Shown here piece by piece: positions 16,818 to 25,767 of a stretch of DNA of 64,000 bases; position 1 is the first letter of the stretch, and each line of letters starts with the position of its first letter. Both the position numbers and the translations under genes were made by a program. The stretch is from Parabacteroides massiliensis. Lineage in GTDB: Bacteria; Bacteroidota; Bacteroidia; Bacteroidales; Tannerellaceae. Where the stretch lies: assembly GCF_900155425.1 (NCBI RefSeq), contig NZ_LT700191.1, positions 1-64,000 on the forward strand, read 5' to 3'. The notes under the pieces are model-generated. The model saw nothing but the letters and a program-made list of their open reading frames with translations, had not been told where the DNA came from and ran no database searches.

Positions 16818-19124
16818 ATGAGACTGAACAAACTCATTCTTCCGGTAGCATGCTTTTTACTGGCCGGAAATATAAGTATGGCACAAATCATGCCCTGGGA
16901 AAACCGGACGGAAACGGACAGCGATCCGTTTGCTCAAAGCGAAGCGACCGCAACAAAGGGTAAACTTCATTTAGAAGAGGTCGTCGGAGGACGACTGGTG
17001 CAGACAAAAGGGATCGGCGCCATGACATGGATGAAGGATGGCGAACGATACAGCCGAATGGAACCGAACATCGAAACTGGTGGCATAGACATTGTCGCCT
17101 ATCGTGCCAAAGATAACCGACGGGAAGTCATCATCCCTTCTTCCATGCTTATCAACAAAGAGACCGGGAAACCGATCCCCATCCGCAGCATATCTTGGAG
17201 TGCCGACAACGGAAAGGTTTTGATCTATAACAATACGAAACGGGTATGGCGTTACGACACGCGGGGCGACTACTGGGTACTGACGTTGAAAGATGGTACT
17301 TTGCGCCGGTTAGGGAAAGGACTGCCAGAATCGTCGATGATGTTTGCCAAATTCTCGCCCGACGGGACACGCGTGGCTTTCGTCTCGAACAATAATATAT
17401 ATGTAGAAGATGTTGCTTCCGGCCAGATCACGCAACTGACCCATGACGGGAACCTGACGATCGTGAACGGTACGTTCGACTGGGTGTATGAAGAAGAATT
17501 TGCCTGCCGCGACGGTTTCCGCTGGAGCCCGGACGGAAAGTATATCGCCTACTGGCAGAGCGACACGAAAGGAACGGGAGTGTTCGACATCATCAATAAC
17601 GTGGATTCCATCTACCCGACAATCCTGCATTTCCCTTATCCGAAAGCCGGCTGTACGAACTCGGCGGTCAAAGTGGGCTATCTTCCAGCAGCCGGAGGAG
17701 CGACTACCTGGATCGAGATTCCCGGTGATCCGCGCAACAACTACATTCCCCGCATGGAATTTATACCCGGAAGCAACGAGCTGTTCATCCAGCAAATGAA
17801 CCGTCCGCAGAATACGAACAAAGTCTGGATCGCCCGTATCGGCAGCGCTACACCTCAGAATATCTTCACCGACACCGATGCTGCATGGCTGGACACGAAC
17901 GACAATATCCAATGGTTGAAGGACAACACCTGGTTTACCTGGGAAAGCGAACGCGACGGATGGCGCCATCTCTATCGCATCAGCCGGGACGGGAAAGAGA
18001 TACAACCGATCACGAAAGGCGACTTCGACTATATATCGCCGGTCGGGACAGACCTTCAGAAGGGATTGGTCTATTTTATCGCTTCACCGGAAAACTATAC
18101 CCAACGTTACCTCTACAGCGCCAAGCTTTTCGGGAAGGGAGAAGTGAAACGGCTCAGTCCGGCAGACCAGCCGGGACAACATCGTTATAATATGTCGCCT
18201 ACCGGAAAATGGGCGGTCCATACCTATAGCAATGTAGCGACTCCGTCGATGATCGACATGGTTTCTTTCCCAAAACATCAATCCGTTCGGATGATAGAAG
18301 ACAATGCAAGGGCACGCGAACAATATGCCGCACTGGGGCTGAACCCGAAAGAGTTCGTCAAAGTGACCTCCGGGGACCTCGAACTGGATGCCTGGATGAT
18401 CAAACCGGTCAACTTCGATCCGTCAAAAAAATACCCGGTTATCATAGAGGTTTATGGCGAACCGGCCAGTTCGACCGTACAAGACGTTTGGGGAGGTGGT
18501 GACCTTTGGAACCAGTATGTAGCCAACCTCGGATATATCGTTGTCAGTATCGACAACCGGGGGGCCAACACTCCGCGCGGCCGTGAATGGCGTAAATGTA
18601 TCTATGGCGAAGTCGGAACGTTCGCTTCCGAAGACCAGGCACGCGGCATCCAGGACATGGCACGCCGTTACCCGTTCATCGATGCGACCCGTATCGGCAT
18701 TACCGGATGGAGCGGTGGCGGAAGCCAGACGTTGAACTCCATGTTCCGTTATCCGGATGTCTTCCACACCGGTATCGCCATCGCTTTCGTTGCCGACCAA
18801 CGTACCTACGACACGATCTACCAGGAACGCTACATGAACACACCGCAGAACAATCCGGAAGGCTACCGAAAAGGTTCTCCGATCACTTACGCATCCGGTC
18901 TGAAAGGGAACCTGCTCCTGATACACGGAACCGGTGACGATAACGTCCATTATCAGAACTGCGAGATGCTGGTCGACGAGCTGGTGAAACATGGCAAGAT
19001 ATTCAGCCAAGTCAGCTACCCGATGCGCAGCCACGGTATTTACGAACGTCCGGGCACGACCTTGCACCTGCGAATGACAATGGCCAAATACTGGCTGGAC
19101 CATCTGCCCGCCGGTGGCAGATAG
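16818..19124 (+). CDS. Dipeptidyl peptidase IV-type S9 prolyl peptidase
   Basis: A 768-residue exported serine peptidase that should release Xaa-Pro dipeptides from peptides. Signal peptide at about 1-22; beta-propeller at about 50-500; alpha/beta hydrolase domain to the end. The catalytic triad is S632 (GWSGGG), D707 or D708 (HGTGDDN) and H739 (SHGIYE). The DWVYEEEF motif (221-228) supplies the double glutamate that binds the substrate amino terminus, as in DPP IV. The nucleophile motif has Gly where most DPP IV enzymes have Tyr. It ends in a strong terminator. Confidence 0.93.
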   Translation: MRLNKLILPVACFLLAGNISMAQIMPWENRTETDSDPFAQSEATATKGKLHLEEVVGGRLVQTKGIGAMTWMKDGERYSRMEPNIETGGIDIVAYRAKDNRREVIIPSSMLINKETGKPIPIRSISWSADNGKVLIYNNTKRVWRYDTRGDYWVLTLKDGTLRRLGKGLPESSMMFAKFSPDGTRVAFVSNNNIYVEDVASGQITQLTHDGNLTIVNGTFDWVYEEEFACRDGFRWSPDGKYIAYWQSDTKGTGVFDIINNVDSIYPTILHFPYPKAGCTNSAVKVGYLPAAGGATTWIEIPGDPRNNYIPRMEFIPGSNELFIQQMNRPQNTNKVWIARIGSATPQNIFTDTDAAWLDTNDNIQWLKDNTWFTWESERDGWRHLYRISRDGKEIQPITKGDFDYISPVGTDLQKGLVYFIASPENYTQRYLYSAKLFGKGEVKRLSPADQPGQHRYNMSPTGKWAVHTYSNVATPSMIDMVSFPKHQSVRMIEDNARAREQYAALGLNPKEFVKVTSGDLELDAWMIKPVNFDPSKKYPVIIEVYGEPASSTVQDVWGGGDLWNQYVANLGYIVVSIDNRGANTPRGREWRKCIYGEVGTFASEDQARGIQDMARRYPFIDATRIGITGWSGGGSQTLNSMFRYPDVFHTGIAIAFVADQRTYDTIYQERYMNTPQNNPEGYRKGSPITYASGLKGNLLLIHGTGDDNVHYQNCEMLVDELVKHGKIFSQVSYPMRSHGIYERPGTTLHLRMTMAKYWLDHLPAGGR

Positions 19125-19126
19125 TT

Positions 19127-19166
19127 AAAAAAGACCCTCTGCAAAACAAAATGCAGGGGGTCTTTT
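19127..19166 (+). terminator. Terminator after the DPP IV-type gene
   Basis: AAAAGACCCTCTGCA and TGCAGGGGGTCTTTT arms around a short A-rich loop, ending in a T run. Confidence 0.85.
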
Positions 19167-19211
19167 GTTATATCTCCAAAAGTCACTAAATCTCTAAATA
19201 AAAAGTACAAA

Positions 19212-19781
19212 ATGAAAAAGTATTTTATCGCAGTAGCAGCACTGGCATTTTTGGCTGCATGTAACGGAAAAGCAGCAAAAGACGCTCCCGTGTTAGTTGA
19301 AGAAGAAAGTATAGCCGTCGCCGAAGCAGCTCCCGAAGCGTCCTCTTTACCGGAGTTACCGGTTGTAAAGGCAAAACCGGCGAAACCGATCAATATGCGC
19401 GACTCCCTGAAATTGAATCCGGAAAAGGGTGCGGTCGTACAGAAAAAATATAAGGGGACTATTCCGGCTGCCGATGGACCCGGTATCGTTTACAACCTGA
19501 CTTTGTTCTATCAGCAAGATAGTAACGATGGTGTCTATGAACTGGACGCCACTTATTTGGAAGCCAAAGACGGCAAAGATCAGACATTTACTTCGACCGG
19601 TAAACGCCTGGTGAAAAAAGGAACTCCAGCCGATGCAAGCGCAGTCGTATATGAACTGATTCCAAGTGACGGCAGCATGGTCTTTTATTTCCAGGCAGAA
19701 GGCGATAGCCTGACCATGTTGAACCAAGAATTACAAAAAGCCGCCTCCGACCTTAATTATACGCTAAAACTCGTACAATAA
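19212..19781 (+). CDS. NlpE-like copper/stress lipoprotein
   Basis: A 189-residue lipoprotein with lipobox LAACN (Cys17), an Ala/Glu/Pro-rich linker (about 20-60), then an NlpE N-terminal-type beta-barrel. Its KYKGTIPAADGPGIVYNLTL is the signature. In E. coli NlpE signals surface or copper stress to Cpx. This protein lacks the CxxC and the C-terminal domain of E. coli NlpE, so only the fold, not the signalling role, can be claimed. Monocistronic. Confidence 0.85.
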   Translation: MKKYFIAVAALAFLAACNGKAAKDAPVLVEEESIAVAEAAPEASSLPELPVVKAKPAKPINMRDSLKLNPEKGAVVQKKYKGTIPAADGPGIVYNLTLFYQQDSNDGVYELDATYLEAKDGKDQTFTSTGKRLVKKGTPADASAVVYELIPSDGSMVFYFQAEGDSLTMLNQELQKAASDLNYTLKLVQ

Positions 19782-19816
19782 TAGATACCTCTTCACAGCA
19801 CATCTTTGTATAAATA

Positions 19817-19856
19817 GAAAAGAGGCACCCCGATTTCTATCGGAGGCCTCTTTTTG
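19817..19856. terminator. Terminator between the NlpE-like gene and aminopeptidase C
   Basis: Hairpin with arms AGAGGC...CCGAT / ATCGG...CCTCT, T run on the plus strand and A run on the other side; it serves convergent genes. Confidence 0.75.
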
Positions 19857-19903
19857 ATATTTGAGATATTTGATAATTAACCAGTCTTCTTTTAATTGCC
19901 AAT

Positions 19904-21121
19904 TTATTTGATTCCCAACTTAGCTTTGATTGCTTTAGGAAGCGCATCTTTGTGAACAACGATGTTCATGGTTTTGTAACGGACGAATGCTTTGGATGCG
20001 TACCAGATACCTTCATACTTATTGGAAGTACCCCAAGAGTTCTTTACCATATAGTATTCGTTACCTTCCTGGTCTTTAGCAATACCATAGATCTGCATAC
20101 CGTGGTCATCTGTCGTTTCATAGTTGTCATAAGCCAACTGACGTTCTTCCTGTGTGCACCACTTCTGCGGTTGAGGCTTTGTATTCAGTTTCTTTTCTTC
20201 TGGTTTCATTTTCAACCAATGAGCCATATCGGAACCACTCAGTTCCTGCACCTTGTCATCGTCAGGCATAACGGCTACACCATCACGGGTAAAACCGGAT
20301 TCACTCACGTCAGAACCCCAGGCAATTGTATAGCCGGTATTGATAGCATTGTCAAACACTTCCATCAACTCGTCGATAGGCAAGTTGTAAGACAATCCAT
20401 GACGCCAGTTATCCTGGACTTCGATCGGGAATTGAGTATAGAACGGACGATGAGTGTAAGAAGTCAGGGATACATAGTCGGAAGAATTCAAACCTGTAGA
20501 CTTATAGAAAGACTGCGGAGTATATTCTTTACCTTTGTATGTGAATTTTTCAGGAGCCTTGCCTAAATAAATCTCATGAACGGCAGCAACCGCTTTTTTC
20601 CACAACATGGCGTTATTCTCATCTGACTGCAATTTACGCAGTTTGCCTTTGGCAACAGCGGCCACCATTGCATCTGTAAGAGCGGACAGTTCGGTATGGT
20701 TGCTCAATGTATCGCCATACATCACACCCGGACGCATTTCTTCTTCCGGAACCAACCCGAAAGCCTCCATTCCGTAAATCACGTCATAAAAAGAACCCCC
20801 TTGTGAAAAGGACACGTCACCGTGAGTACGCACAGCTGCATCCGCACGATCCAGATAAGTGTTGTAAACCGTATACATTTCGGACAAATCATATTCACCC
20901 TTTCCCATACGAAGCAATTCCGATTCCAGAAAAGCCATTGTCGAATAGCACCAACAAGTTCCGGCACGATTTTGGTTCTTAATCGAAGTGATCGGATTCT
21001 CCTTTACTGTCGTAAAAACAAACCCTTCTTCATTTTCTTTTTTCTCTGACTCCTGTGCATGGATTGTTGCTGACATCGTCATAGCGAACAGCATACCAAC
21101 CGCAATAATTGTCTTTTTCAT
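19904..21121 (-). CDS. Exported aminopeptidase C (bleomycin-hydrolase family, C1B)
   Basis: A 405-residue papain-type cysteine peptidase. Signal peptide MKKTIIAVGMLFAMTMSATIHA. The oxyanion glutamine Q50, nucleophile C56 (GTCWCYS), H340 (DDHGMQIYG) and N361 (VKNSWG) form the active site. Bleomycin hydrolases trim amino acids from peptides from the N terminus. Most relatives are cytosolic; the signal peptide puts this one in the periplasm or outside, as in other Bacteroidetes homologues. It is divergent from proC with promoters about 45 bp apart. Confidence 0.93.
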   Translation of the reverse strand: MKKTIIAVGMLFAMTMSATIHAQESEKKENEEGFVFTTVKENPITSIKNQNRAGTCWCYSTMAFLESELLRMGKGEYDLSEMYTVYNTYLDRADAAVRTHGDVSFSQGGSFYDVIYGMEAFGLVPEEEMRPGVMYGDTLSNHTELSALTDAMVAAVAKGKLRKLQSDENNAMLWKKAVAAVHEIYLGKAPEKFTYKGKEYTPQSFYKSTGLNSSDYVSLTSYTHRPFYTQFPIEVQDNWRHGLSYNLPIDELMEVFDNAINTGYTIAWGSDVSESGFTRDGVAVMPDDDKVQELSGSDMAHWLKMKPEEKKLNTKPQPQKWCTQEERQLAYDNYETTDDHGMQIYGIAKDQEGNEYYMVKNSWGTSNKYEGIWYASKAFVRYKTMNIVVHKDALPKAIKAKLGIK

Positions 21122-21163
21122 GTAAATCTGTTTATATTATGTTATTAGATTAATTTTGAAAGG

Positions 21164-21193
21164 CAAAGATACGATTAAATAGACAATGAACAA
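21164..21193 (-). promoter_or_regulatory. Aminopeptidase C promoter
   Basis: TTG (21191-21193), 19 bp, TATCTTTG (21164-21171) on the minus strand. The TTG falls inside a small run of ACAATGA-like repeats (21182-21202). Confidence 0.55.
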
Positions 21194-21216
21194 TGAGCAA
21201 TGGAGAATTTAAGCTG

Positions 21217-21224
21217 TATCTTTG
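21217..21224 (+). promoter_or_regulatory. proC promoter (-7 element)
   Basis: TATCTTTG, 31 bp upstream of the proC ATG; no clear -33. Confidence 0.5.
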
Positions 21225-21255
21225 CCGGACATAATAACTTGTAACATAAGAAAAC

Positions 21256-22062
21256 ATGAAGATTACAATTATCGGCTCCGGAAATATCGGCGGTGCCATA
21301 GCACGAGGATTGGCAAAAGGTCATATGTTCAAAGCTTCTGATATCACTTGCACGGCACAATCAGATGCGACTCTGGAAAAGATGAGGAATACAAATCCAG
21401 ATTTCGTTCTCTCGTTGGACAATGTAGAAGCGGTCAAAGGTGCCGACATCATCGTCATTGCCGTAAAACCCTGGCGCGTAGAGGAAATTATCGACCAGAT
21501 CAAAGGTGTGCTCAACTATGACAAACAGATAATAGTTTCTGTTGCCGCAGGGATCACATTCGATCTTTTAAACACCTATCTGACCATAAACACGGAGTTC
21601 GACGATTGCCTGGCAACTCCAACTATCTTCCGTATCATGCCGAATACGGCAATCGAAGTGCTTAGCAGCATGACTTTTGTTGCGGCCCGTAATGCGTCCA
21701 AGGAGCAAACAGAGTTGATCGTTAATATTTTCAACGAATTAGGAAATGCCATGTTGGTCGACGAACGCTTGATGTCTGCCGGAACAGCTTTGGCTTCCAG
21801 CGGAATTGCATTCGCCCTGCGCTATATCCGGGCAGCCATCGAAGGCGGCGTCGAATTAGGTTTTTACCCGAAGCAAGCACAGGAAATCGTAGTTCATACG
21901 GTGAAAGGGGCTGTCGACCTCTTGCTGGAAAACAAAAGTAATCCTGAAATGGAAATCGATAAGGTAACAACGCCGGGAGGCATCACGATCAAGGGATTGA
22001 ACGAAATGGAACTCTCCGGTTTCACATCTTCCGTCATCCGGGGGTTGAAGGCTAGCAAATAA
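21256..22062 (+). CDS. proC: Pyrroline-5-carboxylate reductase
   Basis: A 268-residue cytosolic NAD(P)H enzyme making the last step of proline synthesis. The Rossmann motif IIGSGNIGGAIARG is at the N terminus, VAVKPW and IVSVAAGI follow, and the C-terminal signature (TPGGITIKGLNEMELSG) is intact. It lies beside the proline-degrading operon on the opposite strand and is separated from it only by a repeat element. Confidence 0.96.
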   Translation: MKITIIGSGNIGGAIARGLAKGHMFKASDITCTAQSDATLEKMRNTNPDFVLSLDNVEAVKGADIIVIAVKPWRVEEIIDQIKGVLNYDKQIIVSVAAGITFDLLNTYLTINTEFDDCLATPTIFRIMPNTAIEVLSSMTFVAARNASKEQTELIVNIFNELGNAMLVDERLMSAGTALASSGIAFALRYIRAAIEGGVELGFYPKQAQEIVVHTVKGAVDLLLENKSNPEMEIDKVTTPGGITIKGLNEMELSGFTSSVIRGLKASK

Positions 22063-22070
22063 GAAATAAC

Positions 22071-22140
22071 GGACAATTGACAATGAGGAAGGGAGAACCT
22101 TTGAATAATTGTCAATTGTCCATTACCGGTTGTCAATTAT
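22071..22140. repeat. Inverted TTGTCAATT repeat between proC and putB
   Basis: Perfect 14-bp arms GGACAATTGACAAT (22071-22084) and ATTGTCAATTGTCC (22108-22121) around a 23-nt loop, then a third copy GTTGTCAATTATT that abuts the proline dehydrogenase stop codon at 22141. Without a T run it is not a standard terminator. Related arms occur at 11732 and 27408-27447. Confidence 0.8.
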
Positions 22141-23307
22141 TTACCTCTTCCTTCTGTCCAGTTCTGCTTTCAGCATACGAAGTTCACGACTGGTTTGTCC
22201 GGCAACCGAAGTGTTTTCTTCAGCACGGCGGATCAGATATGGTAAAACATCCCGTACTCTCGCATACGGTACATATTTGGTTACATTATAGCCTTCATGT
22301 GCCAGGTTGAAAGAGATATTGTCACTCATTCCCAACAGTTGGGCGAAGAAGATACGGGAGTCATCACGCTTCAAGCCTTTTTCATCTATCAGCCGGGCTA
22401 ATTTATAGTTGCTCTCCTCATTATGCGTCCCCATAAACATTTCGAAATAGTCGAGATGATCCATTGTGAAGCGGACAGCTTCGTCAAAGTTTTCGTCCGT
22501 TACCTGTTTATCCTTACAGATCGGATCGGGATATCCCAAAGCGGCCGCCCTGGCACGCTCGGCTTCCATATAAGCTCCACGTACGAATTTCACACCGGCA
22601 ATATATCCTTTTTCTTTCGCATCATCCAATATACGGCGCAAATACGGCATACGGTCGTGACGATACATCTGCAAGGTTGCAAATACAATCGCACGTTTTT
22701 TGTTATACCTGCGCATCGCCTCATCAGTCAATGCGTCGAGGGCATCTTGAAAACAATAGTCTTCAGCATCCACAATCAGACGCACGTCATTGTCATAGGC
22801 ACGCTGGCAAAAAGCCATAAAACGTTCCCTGAACTCACGATAGGCTTTTACTTCTTCGATGGTCAGTTCCTCATGTTTTTCGGAAGCTTTAGCAAGAAGT
22901 TCGTCCGCTATGATAGTGGAAGGCTTGAATACGGCATAAGCCAGATTATCATTTCCCTTTGCAAAATCGATCGAACGCATGGTTTCTTCAAAAGTAGCCT
23001 GTATTCCTTCGGGCGTTTGCTCTCCTTCGGCTGAATAGTCCAGGGTGGAGTGTACATTGAACTTCCTCAGATGGTCGATCGCCTTTGTACAGTCCTGCAA
23101 AGTTTCACCACCGACAAATTGTTTATATAAAGTCGGTTTAACCGCCCACCCCAACGGAAAATGGATATTCAATGCGATATTACTTGCTACACTGGCACAT
23201 TTCACCAGCCACGGATACTTGATTGTGTTGAACAGCAAATAAGCATTTTTCAACTCAGACTGCGATTTGGCAGAGAAAGCGATTTCGGTATTATTAAAAT
23301 CTAACAT
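22141..23307 (-). CDS. putB: Proline dehydrogenase
   Basis: A 388-residue FAD enzyme of the PRODH TIM-barrel family, oxidising proline to pyrroline-5-carboxylate. Visible are LRLIVDAEDYCFQ, QMYRHDRMPYLRR, GVKFVRGAYMEAER with the FAD/substrate-binding residues, and GTHNEESNY. It is a stand-alone PRODH rather than the PutA fusion. The ATG at 23307 lies 17 bp after the P5C dehydrogenase stop, so the two form an operon. Confidence 0.93.
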   Translation of the reverse strand: MLDFNNTEIAFSAKSQSELKNAYLLFNTIKYPWLVKCASVASNIALNIHFPLGWAVKPTLYKQFVGGETLQDCTKAIDHLRKFNVHSTLDYSAEGEQTPEGIQATFEETMRSIDFAKGNDNLAYAVFKPSTIIADELLAKASEKHEELTIEEVKAYREFRERFMAFCQRAYDNDVRLIVDAEDYCFQDALDALTDEAMRRYNKKRAIVFATLQMYRHDRMPYLRRILDDAKEKGYIAGVKFVRGAYMEAERARAAALGYPDPICKDKQVTDENFDEAVRFTMDHLDYFEMFMGTHNEESNYKLARLIDEKGLKRDDSRIFFAQLLGMSDNISFNLAHEGYNVTKYVPYARVRDVLPYLIRRAEENTSVAGQTSRELRMLKAELDRRKR

Positions 23308-23324
23308 GGCATTTGAAATTAGAA

Positions 23325-24956
23325 TTACACTTCTCCAAGAAACGGATAACCATAGCTTGTCGGCGGAACCAATGTTTCTTTGATACAACGGGCATTTGTC
23401 CAACGAATCAAGTTCAACGGTCCTCCCGCCTTATCGTTCGTACCCGAAGCACGCGAGCCGCCAAACGGTTGCTGGGCAATAACGGCACCAGTCGGTTTGT
23501 CATTGATATAGAAGTTGCCCGCTGCATAACGCAATTTATTGAATGCCATATCGATCGCATAACGATCACGTGCAAAAATAGAGCCGGTCAAACCATACGG
23601 AGATGTACGGTCGCAAAGTTCGAGTGTTTCTTCATATTTATGATCATCATATACATAGACCGTGATAACCGGGCCGAAAATTTCCTCCACCATGCTTTTG
23701 AACATCGGATCCGTAGTCCGGATGACAGTCGGTTCAACAAAGTAACCTACGGACTTATCCCCGTTTCCACCGAAAATGATTTCCGCATCAGAAGATTGTT
23801 TTGCATAATTGATATAACTCATGATGTTGTCGAATGAAGTTTCATCAATCACCGCATTGATAAAATTCGTGAAGTCCCGGACATCTCCCATTTTGATTTC
23901 TTTCAACATATCGCCGACGTAGTCCTTCACTTCTTTCCAGAGTGAAGCCGGAATATAGGCACGTGAACCAGCCGAACATTTCTGTCCTTGGTACTCAAAC
24001 GCACCACGTACGATAGCTGTTGCGACATCCAAAGCCGGAGCAGAAGGATGAACGAAGATAAAGTTCTTACCGCCTGTCTCACCGACAATTTTCGGATAAG
24101 ATTTATAATGGCCCAAGTTTTCACCAATCTGGCGCCAAAGGGTATTAAATGTGGATGTGGAACCAGTGAAATGGAAACCGCCCAAATCACGGCTGGCCGT
24201 TACGACTTTGCCGATCACACTCCCCTGTCCCGGAATAAAGTTGACAACACCGTCGGGCAAACCGGCTTCCTGGAATACCTTCATCAGGAAATAGTTAGAG
24301 TGGATAGCCGTTGTCGACGGTTTCCAGACTGCCACATTTCCCATCATAGCAGGCGCCATATTCAAATTAGAGGCTATAGAAGTAAAGTTGAACGGCGTGA
24401 GCGAGAACACGAAACCTTCCAAAGCACGGTATTCCATCCGGTTCAGGATACCTGTCTCCGAATAAGGCTGGTCTGCATACACCTGGCTGGCATAGAAGGT
24501 GCTGAAACGCAGAAAATCAATCAACTCGCACGGAGCATCGATTTCTGCCTGGAACGGATTCTTACTTTGCCCCAGCATGACGGAAGCATTCAATATATAA
24601 CGATATTTAGTAGAAAGCAATTCTGCTACACGCAACATAACGGAAGCACGTTCCACCCATGGAAGTTCGGACCATTCCTTATGCGCCTTCATGGCTGCAT
24701 CGATAGCCATCTGTACTTCTTTCTCTCCTGCCTTATGGTAAGTAGCCAATACATGATGATGGTCATGCGGCATCACGACTTTGCCGGTATTACCGGTACG
24801 GATTTCTTTGCCTCCGATAACCAGTGGAATATCCCATTCTTCTGATGAGAGTTGCGCAAGAGCCTTTTTCAAGGATGATTTTTCACTTGAACCGGGAGCA
24901 TATGCTTTTACCGGCTCATTAATTGGTTTGGGGAAACTAAAAATTGCATTGTCCAT
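23325..24956 (-). CDS. Delta-1-pyrroline-5-carboxylate dehydrogenase
   Basis: A 543-residue aldehyde dehydrogenase that oxidises glutamate semialdehyde to glutamate, the second step of proline degradation. Catalytic C327 (QGQKCSAGSRAY) and E293 (VGETGGKN) are present, and PFGGSRASGTNDKAGGP is typical of the P5CDH group. It is the first gene of a two-gene catabolic operon with proline dehydrogenase. The 244-bp interval to the divergent cupin regulator is A/T rich; I see no clear operator. Confidence 0.95.
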   Translation of the reverse strand: MDNAIFSFPKPINEPVKAYAPGSSEKSSLKKALAQLSSEEWDIPLVIGGKEIRTGNTGKVVMPHDHHHVLATYHKAGEKEVQMAIDAAMKAHKEWSELPWVERASVMLRVAELLSTKYRYILNASVMLGQSKNPFQAEIDAPCELIDFLRFSTFYASQVYADQPYSETGILNRMEYRALEGFVFSLTPFNFTSIASNLNMAPAMMGNVAVWKPSTTAIHSNYFLMKVFQEAGLPDGVVNFIPGQGSVIGKVVTASRDLGGFHFTGSTSTFNTLWRQIGENLGHYKSYPKIVGETGGKNFIFVHPSAPALDVATAIVRGAFEYQGQKCSAGSRAYIPASLWKEVKDYVGDMLKEIKMGDVRDFTNFINAVIDETSFDNIMSYINYAKQSSDAEIIFGGNGDKSVGYFVEPTVIRTTDPMFKSMVEEIFGPVITVYVYDDHKYEETLELCDRTSPYGLTGSIFARDRYAIDMAFNKLRYAAGNFYINDKPTGAVIAQQPFGGSRASGTNDKAGGPLNLIRWTNARCIKETLVPPTSYGYPFLGEV

Positions 24957-25163
24957 AGTAGTATTGTTATTAAGTGTTCAAAGAATAACTATTTCTGCGC
25001 TGTAAACATAATCAATATTTTTTTTAAATAACAGACAGGTCTATTAAATGAAAGTTAAATCAAATGATTAGGATATTCTCGTTCATCATCAACAATTCAA
25101 GCTGCAGAAAACAACTAAATCACATTATATTCCTCTTTCCTTAAACATTTTGCTTTTTATTCT

Positions 25164-25171
25164 TATCTTTG
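25164..25171 (+). promoter_or_regulatory. Promoter of the cupin regulator operon (-7 element)
   Basis: TATCTTTG, 29 bp upstream of the ATG at 25201; no -33 at the right distance. Confidence 0.5.
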
Positions 25172-25200
25172 GAGCAACATAAATATAATAATCAACGGAA

Positions 25201-25755
25201 ATGAACGAACAGATAAAACAAATTGCGGAGCGTTTGGCCGGACTTCGGGATGCATTGGAAATCTCACCCGAAGAAATGGCCGGGGTCTGTAACCTGACGC
25301 CCGAACAGTATATAAAGTTGGAGAGTGGCACTGTAGATATTTCAGTAAGTATATTGCATCAGATTTCGCAAGCTTATGGCGTAGAACTGACGACACTGAT
25401 GTTTGGCAACGAACCCAAGATGAGCAGCTATTTCATCACCCGCAGGGGGAAAGGCATTGCCGTGGAACGGACCAAAGCCTACAAATACCAATCGCTTGCT
25501 GCCGGTTTTGTCGGCCGGAAAGCAGATCCGTTCATGGTTACCGTCCATCCGACTCCTGATGAAACACCGATTTATCTGAACTCGCATCCCGGACAAGAGT
25601 ATAATATAGTACTGAAAGGCCGCATGCTGTTACAGATCAACAACAAAGAAGTGATACTGGAAGAAGGCGACAGTATCTATTTCAACTCCGAACTGCCACA
25701 TGGAATGAAGGCGCTCGACGGAGAAAAGGTCAGTTTTCTGGCTATCATTCTATAA
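25201..25755 (+). CDS. XRE-family regulator with C-terminal cupin domain
   Basis: A 184-residue predicted transcription factor. An XRE helix-turn-helix (about 10-65) is followed by a cupin_2 barrel (about 105-182; HPGQEYNIVLKGRMLL, EEGDSIYFNSELPHGM) that probably binds a small ligand. It lies 12 bp upstream of an acyl-CoA synthetase gene, and the pair is often found together in Bacteroidetes and other bacteria, so it likely controls that gene and perhaps proBA behind it. Confidence 0.9.
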   Translation: MNEQIKQIAERLAGLRDALEISPEEMAGVCNLTPEQYIKLESGTVDISVSILHQISQAYGVELTTLMFGNEPKMSSYFITRRGKGIAVERTKAYKYQSLAAGFVGRKADPFMVTVHPTPDETPIYLNSHPGQEYNIVLKGRMLLQINNKEVILEEGDSIYFNSELPHGMKALDGEKVSFLAIIL

Positions 25756-25767
25756 ATTAATTCAGTC

